64,000 nt of DNA from PXAP01 sp046483315 (GTDB lineage: Bacteria; Bacteroidota; Bacteroidia; Bacteroidales; PUMT01). The position numbers were made by a program, and so were the translations under genes. This document shows, piece by piece, positions 45,922 through 55,062 of the stretch. The notes under the pieces are model-generated. The model was not told the DNA's origin, did no database searches, and worked only from the letters and a program-made list of their open reading frames with translations. Where the stretch lies: the NCBI GenBank assembly GCA_046483315.1, contig JAWODJ010000021.1:1-64000 (forward strand), given 5' to 3'. Numbering within the stretch: the stretch's first letter is position 1; every line of letters begins with the position of its first letter.

Positions 45922-47433
45922 TCAAAGCTCCCATCCTGCACGGTACTCTTCACGGCGCAGGTACCTGTCGGCTTCAGGTATATTTGTGATTTTCATGTTT
46001 GCCGGGTCATAGATCAGTTTCCTCCCGGCCTTTAGAGCGGGAGCGGCCAGCAAGGTTGTTTCATTACACAGGGCAGCATTCTGGAAACTGCCGGGTGATT
46101 GTTCATTATTCAGAATTGCATCTATCCAGATATTGGTTGAAATTGTTTCATCCGGGGGAGGATCAGCAGAACCTGTATGTTCTTTCATTCTGGATTCGGG
46201 GATTAATCGGGGACTGTTACATCTGAAACCTGCCACTATTTTGCCCTTGTCTCCCACGAACATCATTCCTTCGCTGTCAAGTTCCTTATTGTCAGCTTCC
46301 ATCTCGGGAGGATTATGTGGTTTCATGCCTCCGTCATACCAGAAAAGGTCTAATTCAGGGGATGATCCTGAAGCAGGGAATTTCCAGCGGAATATGTTAG
46401 TGTATGGAAAAGCTTCCGCAATCGGAACCGGGGCAAATACACCGTTTTCATTTGTTCTGCGGGTTGTGCCTCCCAGGGCTTCGACAGATGTTGGAAGAGC
46501 TGTGATACCGAAGGTTGGAAAAAGTTGCCAGAGGCTGTAAATTCCCATATCGGCTATCGATCCGGCACCAAAATCAAACCATCCCCGGAAAGTTGCGTGG
46601 GTGTAGGCCGGATGGTAGGGGCGGTCAGGCACGGGTCCGAGCCAGAGTGGCCAGTTGAAACCTGCGGGAACAGGGGGGGTCTCAGAAGGCCTTGTTGTCC
46701 ATTGCTCCCATACAGGTCTGTATGACCAGTTATGTATCTCTTTCAGGGTTCCTATGGCTCCTTCATCAATCCATTTTTTCACCAGGCGGTAGGAGCTTCT
46801 GTCGGACCATGCCAGAAGGTGGGTTATAACACCCGTTTGTTCAGCTGTCTCGACCACTTTTCTCCCCTCATAAACGATATTGGCAAGAGGCTTGTGCATA
46901 ACAACATGCTTACCATTTTTCATTGCAGTGATCGACTGGTTTGCATGCTGGTGATCGGGGGTAATAATTTTTACGGCTACCATATCCTTCTCTTTGTCAA
47001 GCATATCACGAAAATCTTCATAGCTGGAACATGCTTTATATTCTCCCGAAGATCTGTTTTTGGAATAGTACTTGTTTACCAGTTCCTGTCCCACATCCCG
47101 GCCTCCCGGAATTGTAATATTGCTTCCCCAGGCAGGTTCATCCAGGACCTGCCGGATAGAGTTTTTCAATCCATTCAGTGACCAGTCCCTGTATCCGGTG
47201 GGATATTTAACCGGATCGCATAATGCAACTACCTGGATCCTGGGATCTGTGATAAGTGAGGTAAGTTCTCTCAATTGCTGGGTTCCGCATCCAATCAGTC
47301 CGATACTTATCCTGTCGCTTGGTGCTACATAATTTATGCCGCCAAGAACGTGGCGAGGAACCACTGTGAAGGCAACCGCCGAGCCTGTCAGGCCGAGGAA
47401 TTGCCTGCGGTTGATTCTTTTAGAGTCAGTCAT
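45922..47433 (-). CDS. Tat-exported Gfo/Idh/MocA family oxidoreductase
   Basis: 503 residues. The ATG at 47433 gives MTDSKRINRRQFLG, a twin-arginine signal. A Rossmann GLIGCGTQQLREL and HKPLANIVYEG (EKP-type motif with Lys) follow, then a GFO_IDH C-terminal domain. It should act periplasmically on a sugar or glycoside, possibly with the isomerase downstream. A longer reading to 47514 adds an unconserved hydrophobic stretch. Substrate unknown. Confidence 0.88.
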   Translation of the reverse strand: MTDSKRINRRQFLGLTGSAVAFTVVPRHVLGGINYVAPSDRISIGLIGCGTQQLRELTSLITDPRIQVVALCDPVKYPTGYRDWSLNGLKNSIRQVLDEPAWGSNITIPGGRDVGQELVNKYYSKNRSSGEYKACSSYEDFRDMLDKEKDMVAVKIITPDHQHANQSITAMKNGKHVVMHKPLANIVYEGRKVVETAEQTGVITHLLAWSDRSSYRLVKKWIDEGAIGTLKEIHNWSYRPVWEQWTTRPSETPPVPAGFNWPLWLGPVPDRPYHPAYTHATFRGWFDFGAGSIADMGIYSLWQLFPTFGITALPTSVEALGGTTRRTNENGVFAPVPIAEAFPYTNIFRWKFPASGSSPELDLFWYDGGMKPHNPPEMEADNKELDSEGMMFVGDKGKIVAGFRCNSPRLIPESRMKEHTGSADPPPDETISTNIWIDAILNNEQSPGSFQNAALCNETTLLAAPALKAGRKLIYDPANMKITNIPEADRYLRREEYRAGWEL

Positions 47434-47909
47434 TTTCAAATTGGTTTTTTGTTGGAAGAGTGGTAACTGATCGTTATTTGTGATAAATGTAAAAAAGATA
47501 ATGGCTAAAATCAAGTTCTTTTAAATTTTAAATATGCTTGATCTGATGAGAGGAAGCCATTCTTCTCAACGTGCCTTAGAAATACAGGGAAGGCCCCACG
47601 GGAAGAAATTTTGTCGTTTGTTATGCAAATTTTTGTTATTTTAGTACTCATATAAGATAGTATTGTGCACCTAACCGGTGATGTGTTAATAAATGGATTA
47701 ATCATCTTTAATATACACATTTTCAGGTTAATGCACAAGCTATCTTTTGTTTTTTTCGCAAAATCACTCAATTTAGGTATTACTAATTTTGTAATTGTCT
47801 TTTCAGGCTCAGGGATCAATGAAATGTTTACTATATTAAGTATTGATATTTTTTCATTTTCATCAGAATTCAGAATTGCCGTTCCCGTAAACATCCAAAA
47901 CATTGATAG
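47434..47909. other. 476-bp AT-rich intergenic region, no convincing gene
   Basis: Short ORFs of 130 codons (minus, 47511-47903) and 84 codons (plus, 47665-47919) overlap here but show no family signature. A TAATTTTG box at 47784-47791 could be a plus-strand -7 element for the permease-kinase gene. The region could contain the promoters of the two divergent genes and possibly degraded sequence. Confidence 0.5.
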
Positions 47910-50150
47910 ATGGATATAAAAAAAAATATTGATAGAATTCCGGGAGGAATGATGATAATTCCATTAATAACAGGGGCTGCAATTAATACATTCGCACCGC
48001 AGACACTTGAAATTGGCGGATTTACTACTGCCATCGCAAAAGGTTCAGGGGCATTAATAGGAGTATTTTTAGTTTGTATGGGTGCAGGTATCAGTTTAAG
48101 AGCTGCTCCCCAGGCATTAAAAAAAGGTGGGGCTATCACATTTACAAAGTTTTTGGTAGGTGTGACACTGGGTCTGTTGATTGCGTATTTTTTTGAAGAT
48201 AAAGGATTTTTGGGTCTCTCTTCTCTCGCTGTTATTGCGGCGATGACAAACAGTAATGGAGGACTCTATGCTGCCCTGGCAGGAGAATTCGGAGATGAAA
48301 CAGATGTAGGAGCAATTGCTGTTATATCAGTTAATGATGGGCCTTTCCTGACCATGATTGCATTAGGAACAGCAGGAATAGCAACCATTCCTGTATCCAA
48401 TCTTATCGGAGTGTTAATACCGATTGTTTTAGGAATGATTTTAGGAAATCTGGATAGTGCAATGAAAAAGTTTCTGATATCAGGAGGGCCGATTTTAATA
48501 CCCTTTTTTGCATTTGCTTTAGGAACCGGTATAAATCTCAAAATGTTGATAATTGCCGGGTTGTCAGGAATACTGTTAGGTGTAATGACAACATTTATTG
48601 GAGGATTCTTTAATATATTGGCAGACAAAGCAATTGGCGGAACCGGGATTGCTGGTGCGGCAGCTTCAAGCACTGCCGGAAATGCTGTGGCAACTCCGGC
48701 TGCAGTAGCTTTAGCCGACCCCGGTCTTGCAGCACTATCTGCTGTAGCTGCTCCTCAGATTGCAGCATCTACAATTACTACAGCTATACTGACACCTTTG
48801 CTTACAACTTATATGGCAAAACGGAAAAAATCATCCGGCGTAATTACCAACAAACCGGGGAATAAAAACTTTGCAGATAATATAGTGATCATCTCTGATG
48901 ATTTTACAGGGGCAAATGATACCGGGGTTCAATTCAGCAAGAAAAATTTGAAGAGCCTGGTTATTACAAATACTGATTATATAGAAAAATCCCTGAAAGA
49001 TTGTGACGTATTAATAATTGATACGGAAAGCAGGTTTGATGATATTGATACAGCCTACAGGAAAAACTATGAAACAGGTAAATTGGTGAGAGATAAAGGA
49101 ATAACCTCTGTTTATAAAAAGTTGGACTCTACAATGCGGGGAAATATAGGAGCAGAAATCTCCGGTGTGATGGATGCAATGGAGATAAATCATGCCATTA
49201 TTGTTCCGGCATTACCGTCATATGGCAGGATTACAAGGAACGGAAACGTTTATGTAAGGGGAGTCTTATTGGCGGAGACAGAAACATCTGTTGACCCTAA
49301 AAATCCTGTAAAAGAATCATTTATTCCAAAAATTATATCACATCAGACGGATAAAAAAGTCAGGATAATTTATTATGATGATGTTCTATCGGGCAGACAA
49401 AATTTAATACAAAAAGTACAATTATGCATTAAGGAAGGTATTCATATGATTGTAATTGATGCGGAGACAAAAGAAGACCTTGACCTGATAGCATCCGTCA
49501 TTACAAATACAGATGAAAAAGTATTATTTGCAGGCACTTCCGGTTTGGCTGAATATCTTCCGCAATACCTCGCTATTCAAAAAAGACCGGAATGCAGCGT
49601 CATAATTTCAGGAAGCACCAGTGAAGTAACCCGGAAACAGATAGATTATGCAAAGGAACATTTACCCGTAAATTTGATCGAGGTGGATATTGAGAAATTA
49701 TTTTCCAAAAATCAATATCAGGAAATGAATAGAATTATCAAAATAATTAATGAATCTTCCGGCAAAGGGGAGGATCTAATAATAAGGAGCGCATCATCAA
49801 AGGACATGATAGACCATACCCTGGAAACAGGGAAAAAATATGGGCTGGATGGTCTTATGATCAGTAAAATTATTTCATCGTTTCTCGGAGAAATCGCAAA
49901 ACATGTATTTGAGGAGATAAAGGTCAATGGTGTCCTTTTAATCGGTGGAGAAACCGCAATTAAAGCGACACAGCATTTAAATGTTACCGGAACCGTTATT
50001 CAGGATGAAATATTACCAGGGATACCATATGGGTATTTTATTGATGAACGATACAGAAATATTACAATTGTTTCAAAGGCAGGTGCATTTGGGAATGAAG
50101 ATACAATAGTTAAAATATTAGCCTTTTTAAAGGAAGGATTTATAAGATGA
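47910..50150 (+). CDS. Fused KdgT-type permease and DUF1537 four-carbon acid-sugar kinase
   Basis: A single 746-residue ORF. Residues 1-305 match 2-keto-3-deoxygluconate permease throughout: RIPGGMMIIPLITGA, VCMGAGISLRA, NSNGGLYAAL, LIPFFAFALGTGINL and GIAGAAASSTAGNAVATP. After a linker (about 303-322) residues 323-746 are a full DUF1537 kinase: DDFTGANDTG (330-339), KKLDSTMRGNIGAE, GTSGLAEYLP, LIGGETAIKATQHL and VSKAGAFG. DUF1537 enzymes phosphorylate D-threonate, D-erythronate or 3-oxo-tetronates. The stop overlaps the pdxA2 start as ATGA. The fusion suggests transport-coupled phosphorylation, unproven. Codon use is A/T-heavy compared with flanks. Confidence 0.93.
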   Translation: MDIKKNIDRIPGGMMIIPLITGAAINTFAPQTLEIGGFTTAIAKGSGALIGVFLVCMGAGISLRAAPQALKKGGAITFTKFLVGVTLGLLIAYFFEDKGFLGLSSLAVIAAMTNSNGGLYAALAGEFGDETDVGAIAVISVNDGPFLTMIALGTAGIATIPVSNLIGVLIPIVLGMILGNLDSAMKKFLISGGPILIPFFAFALGTGINLKMLIIAGLSGILLGVMTTFIGGFFNILADKAIGGTGIAGAAASSTAGNAVATPAAVALADPGLAALSAVAAPQIAASTITTAILTPLLTTYMAKRKKSSGVITNKPGNKNFADNIVIISDDFTGANDTGVQFSKKNLKSLVITNTDYIEKSLKDCDVLIIDTESRFDDIDTAYRKNYETGKLVRDKGITSVYKKLDSTMRGNIGAEISGVMDAMEINHAIIVPALPSYGRITRNGNVYVRGVLLAETETSVDPKNPVKESFIPKIISHQTDKKVRIIYYDDVLSGRQNLIQKVQLCIKEGIHMIVIDAETKEDLDLIASVITNTDEKVLFAGTSGLAEYLPQYLAIQKRPECSVIISGSTSEVTRKQIDYAKEHLPVNLIEVDIEKLFSKNQYQEMNRIIKIINESSGKGEDLIIRSASSKDMIDHTLETGKKYGLDGLMISKIISSFLGEIAKHVFEEIKVNGVLLIGGETAIKATQHLNVTGTVIQDEILPGIPYGYFIDERYRNITIVSKAGAFGNEDTIVKILAFLKEGFIR

Positions 50151-51172
50151 TAAAAATTGACACACCAGTTATTGGAATAACCATGGGTGATCCATCAGGA
50201 ATTGGACCTGAAATTATTTTAAAAAGTTTTCTTAACCCGGGAATCAGAAACTGTAAATTAATCGTGATCGGTGATTACGATGTAATGATGGCTGCTTATG
50301 GCAGTTTGGGAATTGAATCTTATAAGCTGATCAGAGTTCAGAAAGTCAGCGATTGCACATTCAATAGCAAAGGACTAAACATCCTGGATATTAATTTAAT
50401 TGACATAGATGCACTGCAACCTGGTAAAGTACAGGCTGCTTCAGGTAACGCTGCTTTTGAATGTATTAAAAAAGCTGTTGAGTTGGCAATGAATAATGAT
50501 ATAAAGACCATAGTAACGGCACCATTAAACAAGGAAGCTCTGCAATTGGCCGGCCATAAGTATCCGGGTCATACGGAGATTTTAGCCGGTCTTACGGGCG
50601 CAAAGGATTATGCTATGCTTTTATATGATAAAAAATTCAGTGTTATTCATGTTTCCACTCATGTTTCTATGCTGAAGGCTATTACCGGGTTACGCAGGGA
50701 GAGAATAGAAAGAGTTATAACATTAGCACACGATACAATGAAAATTCTTTGTGGAGATATACCCGGAATTGCAGTTGCAGGTATAAATCCTCATGCAGGA
50801 GAAAATGGGTTGTTTGGTAATGAAGAGATAGATACAATTATTCCCGCTGTCAAAAATATGAAAGCCAAAGGCATTAATGTTGAAGGTCCAGTATCTCCGG
50901 ATACAGTATTTTTAAAGGCAGTTGAAAAAAAATATAATGTTGTTGTTGCTATGTATCATGATCAGGGGCATATACCTATTAAGCTTCTTGGATTCCATAG
51001 TGGGGTAAATATTTCTGTCGGGCTTCCGATCATCAGAACATCTGTTGATCATGGCACCGCATTTGAAATTGCATGGCAGGGCAAAGCCTGTGAAGATAGC
51101 ATGGTAGAAGCAATTAAGCTTTCAATAAGGCTTGCTGGTAATTCTAAATCCCGCAAGCCAGGCTTAATCTAA
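50147..51172 (+). CDS. pdxA: PdxA2-type 4-phospho-tetronate dehydrogenase (4-hydroxythreonine-4-phosphate dehydrogenase family)
   Basis: 341 residues. GITMGDPSGIGPEI, KYPGHTEILAGLTGA (metal His), NPHAGENGLFGNEEI and MYHDQGHIPIKLLGF are PdxA signatures. PdxA itself works in pyridoxal phosphate synthesis. Next to a DUF1537 kinase the paralogue PdxA2 oxidises D-threonate or D-erythronate 4-phosphate, with decarboxylation to DHAP. The ATGA overlap with the kinase supports that catabolic role. True PdxA cannot be excluded, and pdxB lies 12.5 kb away. Confidence 0.87.
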   Translation: MIKIDTPVIGITMGDPSGIGPEIILKSFLNPGIRNCKLIVIGDYDVMMAAYGSLGIESYKLIRVQKVSDCTFNSKGLNILDINLIDIDALQPGKVQAASGNAAFECIKKAVELAMNNDIKTIVTAPLNKEALQLAGHKYPGHTEILAGLTGAKDYAMLLYDKKFSVIHVSTHVSMLKAITGLRRERIERVITLAHDTMKILCGDIPGIAVAGINPHAGENGLFGNEEIDTIIPAVKNMKAKGINVEGPVSPDTVFLKAVEKKYNVVVAMYHDQGHIPIKLLGFHSGVNISVGLPIIRTSVDHGTAFEIAWQGKACEDSMVEAIKLSIRLAGNSKSRKPGLI

Positions 51173-51261
51173 TATCTTAAAAAATGGTTCAATCCCTGTT
51201 TTTTTACCACATAGGTATGTCAATAAAAACTGATAGATCTGAACGGGAATTGATGGGCGTG

Positions 51262-52557
51262 TCAGAATCCGAAAACACCTGGCAGCCAGAGGCTGAGTGC
51301 GGGAATGTATGTTATCAGCATCAGCGCCACTATCATTGCAATGAAGAATGGGATAAGCGGCCGGATAACCTTCATGATGCTGAGGTTTGCCACGCTGCAT
51401 CCGATGAACAGCAGGGAGCCCACCGGGGGTGTGCAAAGGCCGACTGTAAGATTAACCACCATTATTATCCCGAAATGAACGGGATCAACTCCCAGGTCGG
51501 CAACCACCGGCAGAAAGATCGGTGTAAAGATCAATACTGCAGGTGTCATATCCATAAATATACCTACAAACAACAGTATCATATTAATTATGAGCAATAT
51601 GATTATTTTATTGGTGCTGAAAGAGAGCAGTCCCTCGCTTACATTCTGAGGAATGTTTGCAAATGACATTGCCCACGACATACCAATTGAAGAGGCCACA
51701 AGCAATAATACGATAGATGTAACCCTTACACTCTTCAAAAGAATGTCAGGAAGGTCTTTTATCCCCACCTCTCCGTATATCAATGCAAGAATAAGCGCAT
51801 ACAGAACTGCTATTGCCGAAGCTTCTGTAGCCGTGAATATTCCTGCCAGTATACCTCCGATTACTATTATCAGCAGAAGAAGGCTCGGTACTGCACTGAA
51901 AAATTTAATCACTCCTGCTTTAAGTCCTGTTTTTTCCCCGACAGGATAATTATTCCTGTAGGCGTAAGCGGCAGCCACCCCCATAAGCAACAGGCCGGTA
52001 AGGATTCCCGGAACATAACCGGCAATGAAAAGAGCTGCAATAGAAACACCCCCGCTGGCCAGGCTGTATACAATAAGAATATTGCTTGGAGGAATTACCA
52101 GTCCGGTTGTTGCCGATGTAATATTGACAGCAGCCGCAAACGGTTTATCATAACCCTCATCCACCATTTTAGGTGTCATGAAGCTTCCTATGGCCGATGC
52201 TGAGGCCGCTGCCGAACCGGATATTGCTCCGAAAAGCATGTTAGCCATAACGTTCACAAATGCCAGACCGCCAGGGAGCCTTCCTACCAGCACTTTGGCA
52301 AAATCTATCAGTCTCATGGCAATACCCCCCCGATTCATCAACTGACCGGCAAGGATAAAGAAAGGAATTGCAAGGAGGGCAAAACTGTCAAGACCTGTGG
52401 CCATTCGCTGCGAAAATGTCGTAAAAGCCGGCAGAGGCATAACATGGATGAGAAGGGTAAGGGTTCCGGATATACCTATACTGTAGGCAATAGGTACACC
52501 AAGTAAAAGAAGAAGGATAAAGCTTATTACAAGAACCCATATTTCGAGATATTCCAT
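51262..52557 (-). CDS. TRAP transporter large permease subunit DctM
   Basis: 431 residues, about 12 hydrophobic segments. LLGVPIAYSIGISG, FVNVMANMLFGAISGSAAASASAIG and a C-terminal NLTVGLCTPPVGSLLF are DctM features. With DctQ and DctP it forms an ion-driven importer for carboxylates, here probably hexuronates. It is third of the DctP-DctQ-DctM block. Confidence 0.95.
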   Translation of the reverse strand: MEYLEIWVLVISFILLLLLGVPIAYSIGISGTLTLLIHVMPLPAFTTFSQRMATGLDSFALLAIPFFILAGQLMNRGGIAMRLIDFAKVLVGRLPGGLAFVNVMANMLFGAISGSAAASASAIGSFMTPKMVDEGYDKPFAAAVNITSATTGLVIPPSNILIVYSLASGGVSIAALFIAGYVPGILTGLLLMGVAAAYAYRNNYPVGEKTGLKAGVIKFFSAVPSLLLLIIVIGGILAGIFTATEASAIAVLYALILALIYGEVGIKDLPDILLKSVRVTSIVLLLVASSIGMSWAMSFANIPQNVSEGLLSFSTNKIIILLIINMILLFVGIFMDMTPAVLIFTPIFLPVVADLGVDPVHFGIIMVVNLTVGLCTPPVGSLLFIGCSVANLSIMKVIRPLIPFFIAMIVALMLITYIPALSLWLPGVFGF

Positions 52558-52601
52558 TTTTCAGGCATTTTGTGGTTTGAGATATATTTGATGTTGAACT
52601 G

Positions 52602-53078
52602 TTATCCCTGATCATTTGTTTGCGGGTACACTATATCATACAGGGTATAGTATATTATAAAAATTCCGCTGACCGGCAGGACTATATAGACATAACCTAC
52701 GGGAACCTGGAGGGCTGATGACAACTGGTTAAGATGGAGTGTTATAAAAACGAGGTTTATCCCACCGACTACCAGCACTGAAAGGGCAAAAAGGGCAATC
52801 AGGATATTTATCACCATGTTCATTCTCTTTTTTCTTTCCGGTGATAGCTTATGATGTAAAAGATCGATTGCAAGGTGCTCTTTTTTCCCGGTGATATATG
52901 TTGCCCCGAGCAGTCCAACCCAAATAAGAAGAAATCCGGCAAGCTCGTCGGTAAAAGAGCTTGGATGTCCTATAAGATAGCGGCTTGCAACCTGCCATAA
53001 TACATTGATAACAAGTATACCCATGAGCAGGGTTACAAAACCGGCAAGCAACCTGTCAAGATATTTTCGAAGTGTCAT
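52602..53078 (-). CDS. TRAP transporter small permease subunit DctQ
   Basis: 158 residues with four hydrophobic segments. DELAGFLLIWVGLLGATYI and KKEHLAIDLL match DctQ. It lies 44 bp upstream of dctM and 82 bp after dctP on the same strand. Confidence 0.92.
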   Translation of the reverse strand: MTLRKYLDRLLAGFVTLLMGILVINVLWQVASRYLIGHPSSFTDELAGFLLIWVGLLGATYITGKKEHLAIDLLHHKLSPERKKRMNMVINILIALFALSVLVVGGINLVFITLHLNQLSSALQVPVGYVYIVLPVSGIFIIYYTLYDIVYPQTNDQG

Positions 53079-53160
53079 AAATTCTTTATTAGGGTTATAT
53101 ATTTAACAATGTTTTGTAAAATAGCTCTGATCTCAGCGGGATGTTTAACTTATAATATTT

Positions 53161-54135
53161 TTATTCTTTTTCCCGGATTCGTTCTATTAATTTATAAAGT
53201 TCCTCATTCTCCTGTTTAAATTGATCATATAATGGCTGTATTCTTTTAATAAAAGGCTCCTTATCGGGATATATGATCCTGACACCTGATGCTTCTGCCA
53301 TATCCAGTGAATGTTTTTCTGATTCTGCCCAGAGTTTTCTTTGATAATCAACTGACTCTGTTGCAGCTTCCTGCACCCATTTTTGTTCCTCTTCCGTAAG
53401 GGTATTCCATATCCTGGTACTGATGAGTAATACATCGGGTACAGTTGAATGCTCGTTAAGCGAGTAGTAACGGCAAACTTCGTAATGGTTAGACAGGTAA
53501 AAGCTTGGGGGATTGTTTTCTGCACCGTCAACAACCCCTCCCTGCAGTGCAGTATAAAGCTCCCCCCAGGAGATAGGGGTAGGAGATCCGCCCATGGCCC
53601 TGATCATATTGACTGCAGACGGACTTGGCTGAACCCTGATCTTGAGCCCGGCAAGATCATCAGGATGTTTTATGGGCCTGTCTTTTGTGTAGAAGCTGCG
53701 GCTTCCCGAATCATAAAAAGCGAGTCCCCTGAGCCAGAATTCTTCGCCGTCCATTAGAATTTCCCTGCCGATATCACTGTCCAGCACTCTCTTAGTATGT
53801 TCCTTGTTTTTAAATATATATGGAAGGTTCAATACACGGTAACTTGGTGCAAAGCTTTCCATTACAGCAGCCGATACTTTGGTTATCGCCAGGCTCCCTA
53901 TCTGCAGCATTTCGACATTCTCCCTTTCCGAACCAAGTTGCTCACTGGGGTAGATGTCTATCCTCATTTTCCCTCCGGATTTCTCATCAACAAGTTTGCC
54001 CATGTATACCATGCCCTGGTGCACCGAGTGTCCGGGAGCCAGTCCGTGAGCCAGCTTCAGTACTGTTACATGTTCTTCTTCCCTGCATGATAATATTACA
54101 AGGGGAATAAAAATTAATAACAATGATTTAATCAT
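53161..54135 (-). CDS. TRAP transporter substrate-binding lipoprotein DctP
   Basis: 324 residues. VILSC gives a lipobox with Cys17, so the protein is probably lipid-anchored, not free periplasmic. KLAHGLAPGHSVHQGM, YPSEQLGSERENVEMLQ, LAGLKIRVQPSPSAVNMIRAMGGSPTPI (uronate/carboxylate-binding Arg in KIRV) and ALQGGVVDGAENNPPSF are DctP motifs. Arg in the KIRV motif usually contacts the ligand carboxylate. Placement beside uxaC/uxaE points to a uronate ligand. Confidence 0.93.
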   Translation of the reverse strand: MIKSLLLIFIPLVILSCREEEHVTVLKLAHGLAPGHSVHQGMVYMGKLVDEKSGGKMRIDIYPSEQLGSERENVEMLQIGSLAITKVSAAVMESFAPSYRVLNLPYIFKNKEHTKRVLDSDIGREILMDGEEFWLRGLAFYDSGSRSFYTKDRPIKHPDDLAGLKIRVQPSPSAVNMIRAMGGSPTPISWGELYTALQGGVVDGAENNPPSFYLSNHYEVCRYYSLNEHSTVPDVLLISTRIWNTLTEEEQKWVQEAATESVDYQRKLWAESEKHSLDMAEASGVRIIYPDKEPFIKRIQPLYDQFKQENEELYKLIERIREKE

Positions 54136-54189
54136 ACATTTTCCTCCTATAGCTGCAAATACCTGATTATTAATAATTAATGTAAAGGG

Positions 54190-54231
54190 TGTGATTCAAT
54201 ACCAATTTGTGATTCAATACCAATTTGTGAT
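54190..54231. repeat. 18-bp tandem repeat between eda and dctP
   Basis: The unit GTGATTCAATACCAATTT occurs twice without mismatch (54191-54208, 54209-54226) and begins a third time. It is within the 101-bp gap between the KDPG aldolase stop and the dctP start. Confidence 0.85.
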
Positions 54232-54236
54232 GCATA

Positions 54237-54914
54237 TTATTGTTTACCTCTGATTTTGTTAACTATTTTAACCACTTCCTTCACTCTGTTTTCAAGCAGA
54301 CCGAAATCACGCTGCTGAAGGATCTCTTTTGTTATAAGTTTTGAACCCATTCCGACGCAATGCACTCCGGCATTAAACCATTCACTGATATTTTCCTCGG
54401 TAGGAGCCACACCCCCGGAGGGCATCAGGCTTGTCCATGGCCTTGGTCCGCGAACCGCTTTTACAAAGCCCGGGCCACCCAGCTGCGATGCAGGGAATAT
54501 CTTAACTATTTCTGCTCCCAGTCTTTCAGCATCGGAAATCTCGGTTACTGATCCGCAACCGGGGATCCATAGTATTTTTCTAAGATTGCAGATGTATGCA
54601 ATCTTTTTATTAAAGGTGGGAGAGACTATAAAGTTTGCTCCCGACTGCATATAGAGGGCGGCTGTAGGTGCATCTATCACTGATCCCGCCCCCGTTATCA
54701 TTCCCGGGCATTCCTTAGCAAGTTTTTTATTAAGCCAGGCAAATAACTCATGTGCATAATCACCCCTGTTGGTCAGTTCAAAAACCCTTAGTCCGCCATT
54801 ATAACAAGCTTTTGCCACGTCAAGGCAAATTTCCGGATCGGGATTGTAAAAAACAGGGACTACCCCCTGTTCCTTCATTTGAAGAGTTACTTCTATCCTT
54901 GAGAAAGCAGCCAT
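54237..54914 (-). CDS. eda: 2-dehydro-3-deoxyphosphogluconate aldolase (KDPG/KHG aldolase)
   Basis: 225 residues, class I aldolase TIM barrel. ITGAGSVIDAPTA, SPTFNKKIAY (Schiff-base Lys region), IPGCGSVTEI and KIFPASQLGG (phosphate site) are visible; LMPSGGVAPTEENI closes the barrel. It splits KDPG into pyruvate and glyceraldehyde 3-phosphate. Genes uxaC and uxaE upstream make it the last step of the uronate route. Likely start of a transcript with the TRAP genes downstream. Confidence 0.93.
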   Translation of the reverse strand: MAAFSRIEVTLQMKEQGVVPVFYNPDPEICLDVAKACYNGGLRVFELTNRGDYAHELFAWLNKKLAKECPGMITGAGSVIDAPTAALYMQSGANFIVSPTFNKKIAYICNLRKILWIPGCGSVTEISDAERLGAEIVKIFPASQLGGPGFVKAVRGPRPWTSLMPSGGVAPTEENISEWFNAGVHCVGMGSKLITKEILQQRDFGLLENRVKEVVKIVNKIRGKQ

Positions 54915-55062
54915 TTTAGTTCGGTTTATGGTTTTATAAAGCTCTAAAGTATAAAAAATAAGTTATTGTCAGGTATTACAGGGTTACACATTATCTTCAC
55001 CGGTACCTGGGGATGCTGTTATTACAGAATACTTGTCCGAAATGTGATCAGCCTGATAAAAT

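Noticed and set aside
47511..47903. 130-codon minus-strand ORF before the permease-kinase gene
   Set aside because: Starts right at the divergent gene, A/T-biased composition, no motif; could be a degraded gene but I cannot support it.
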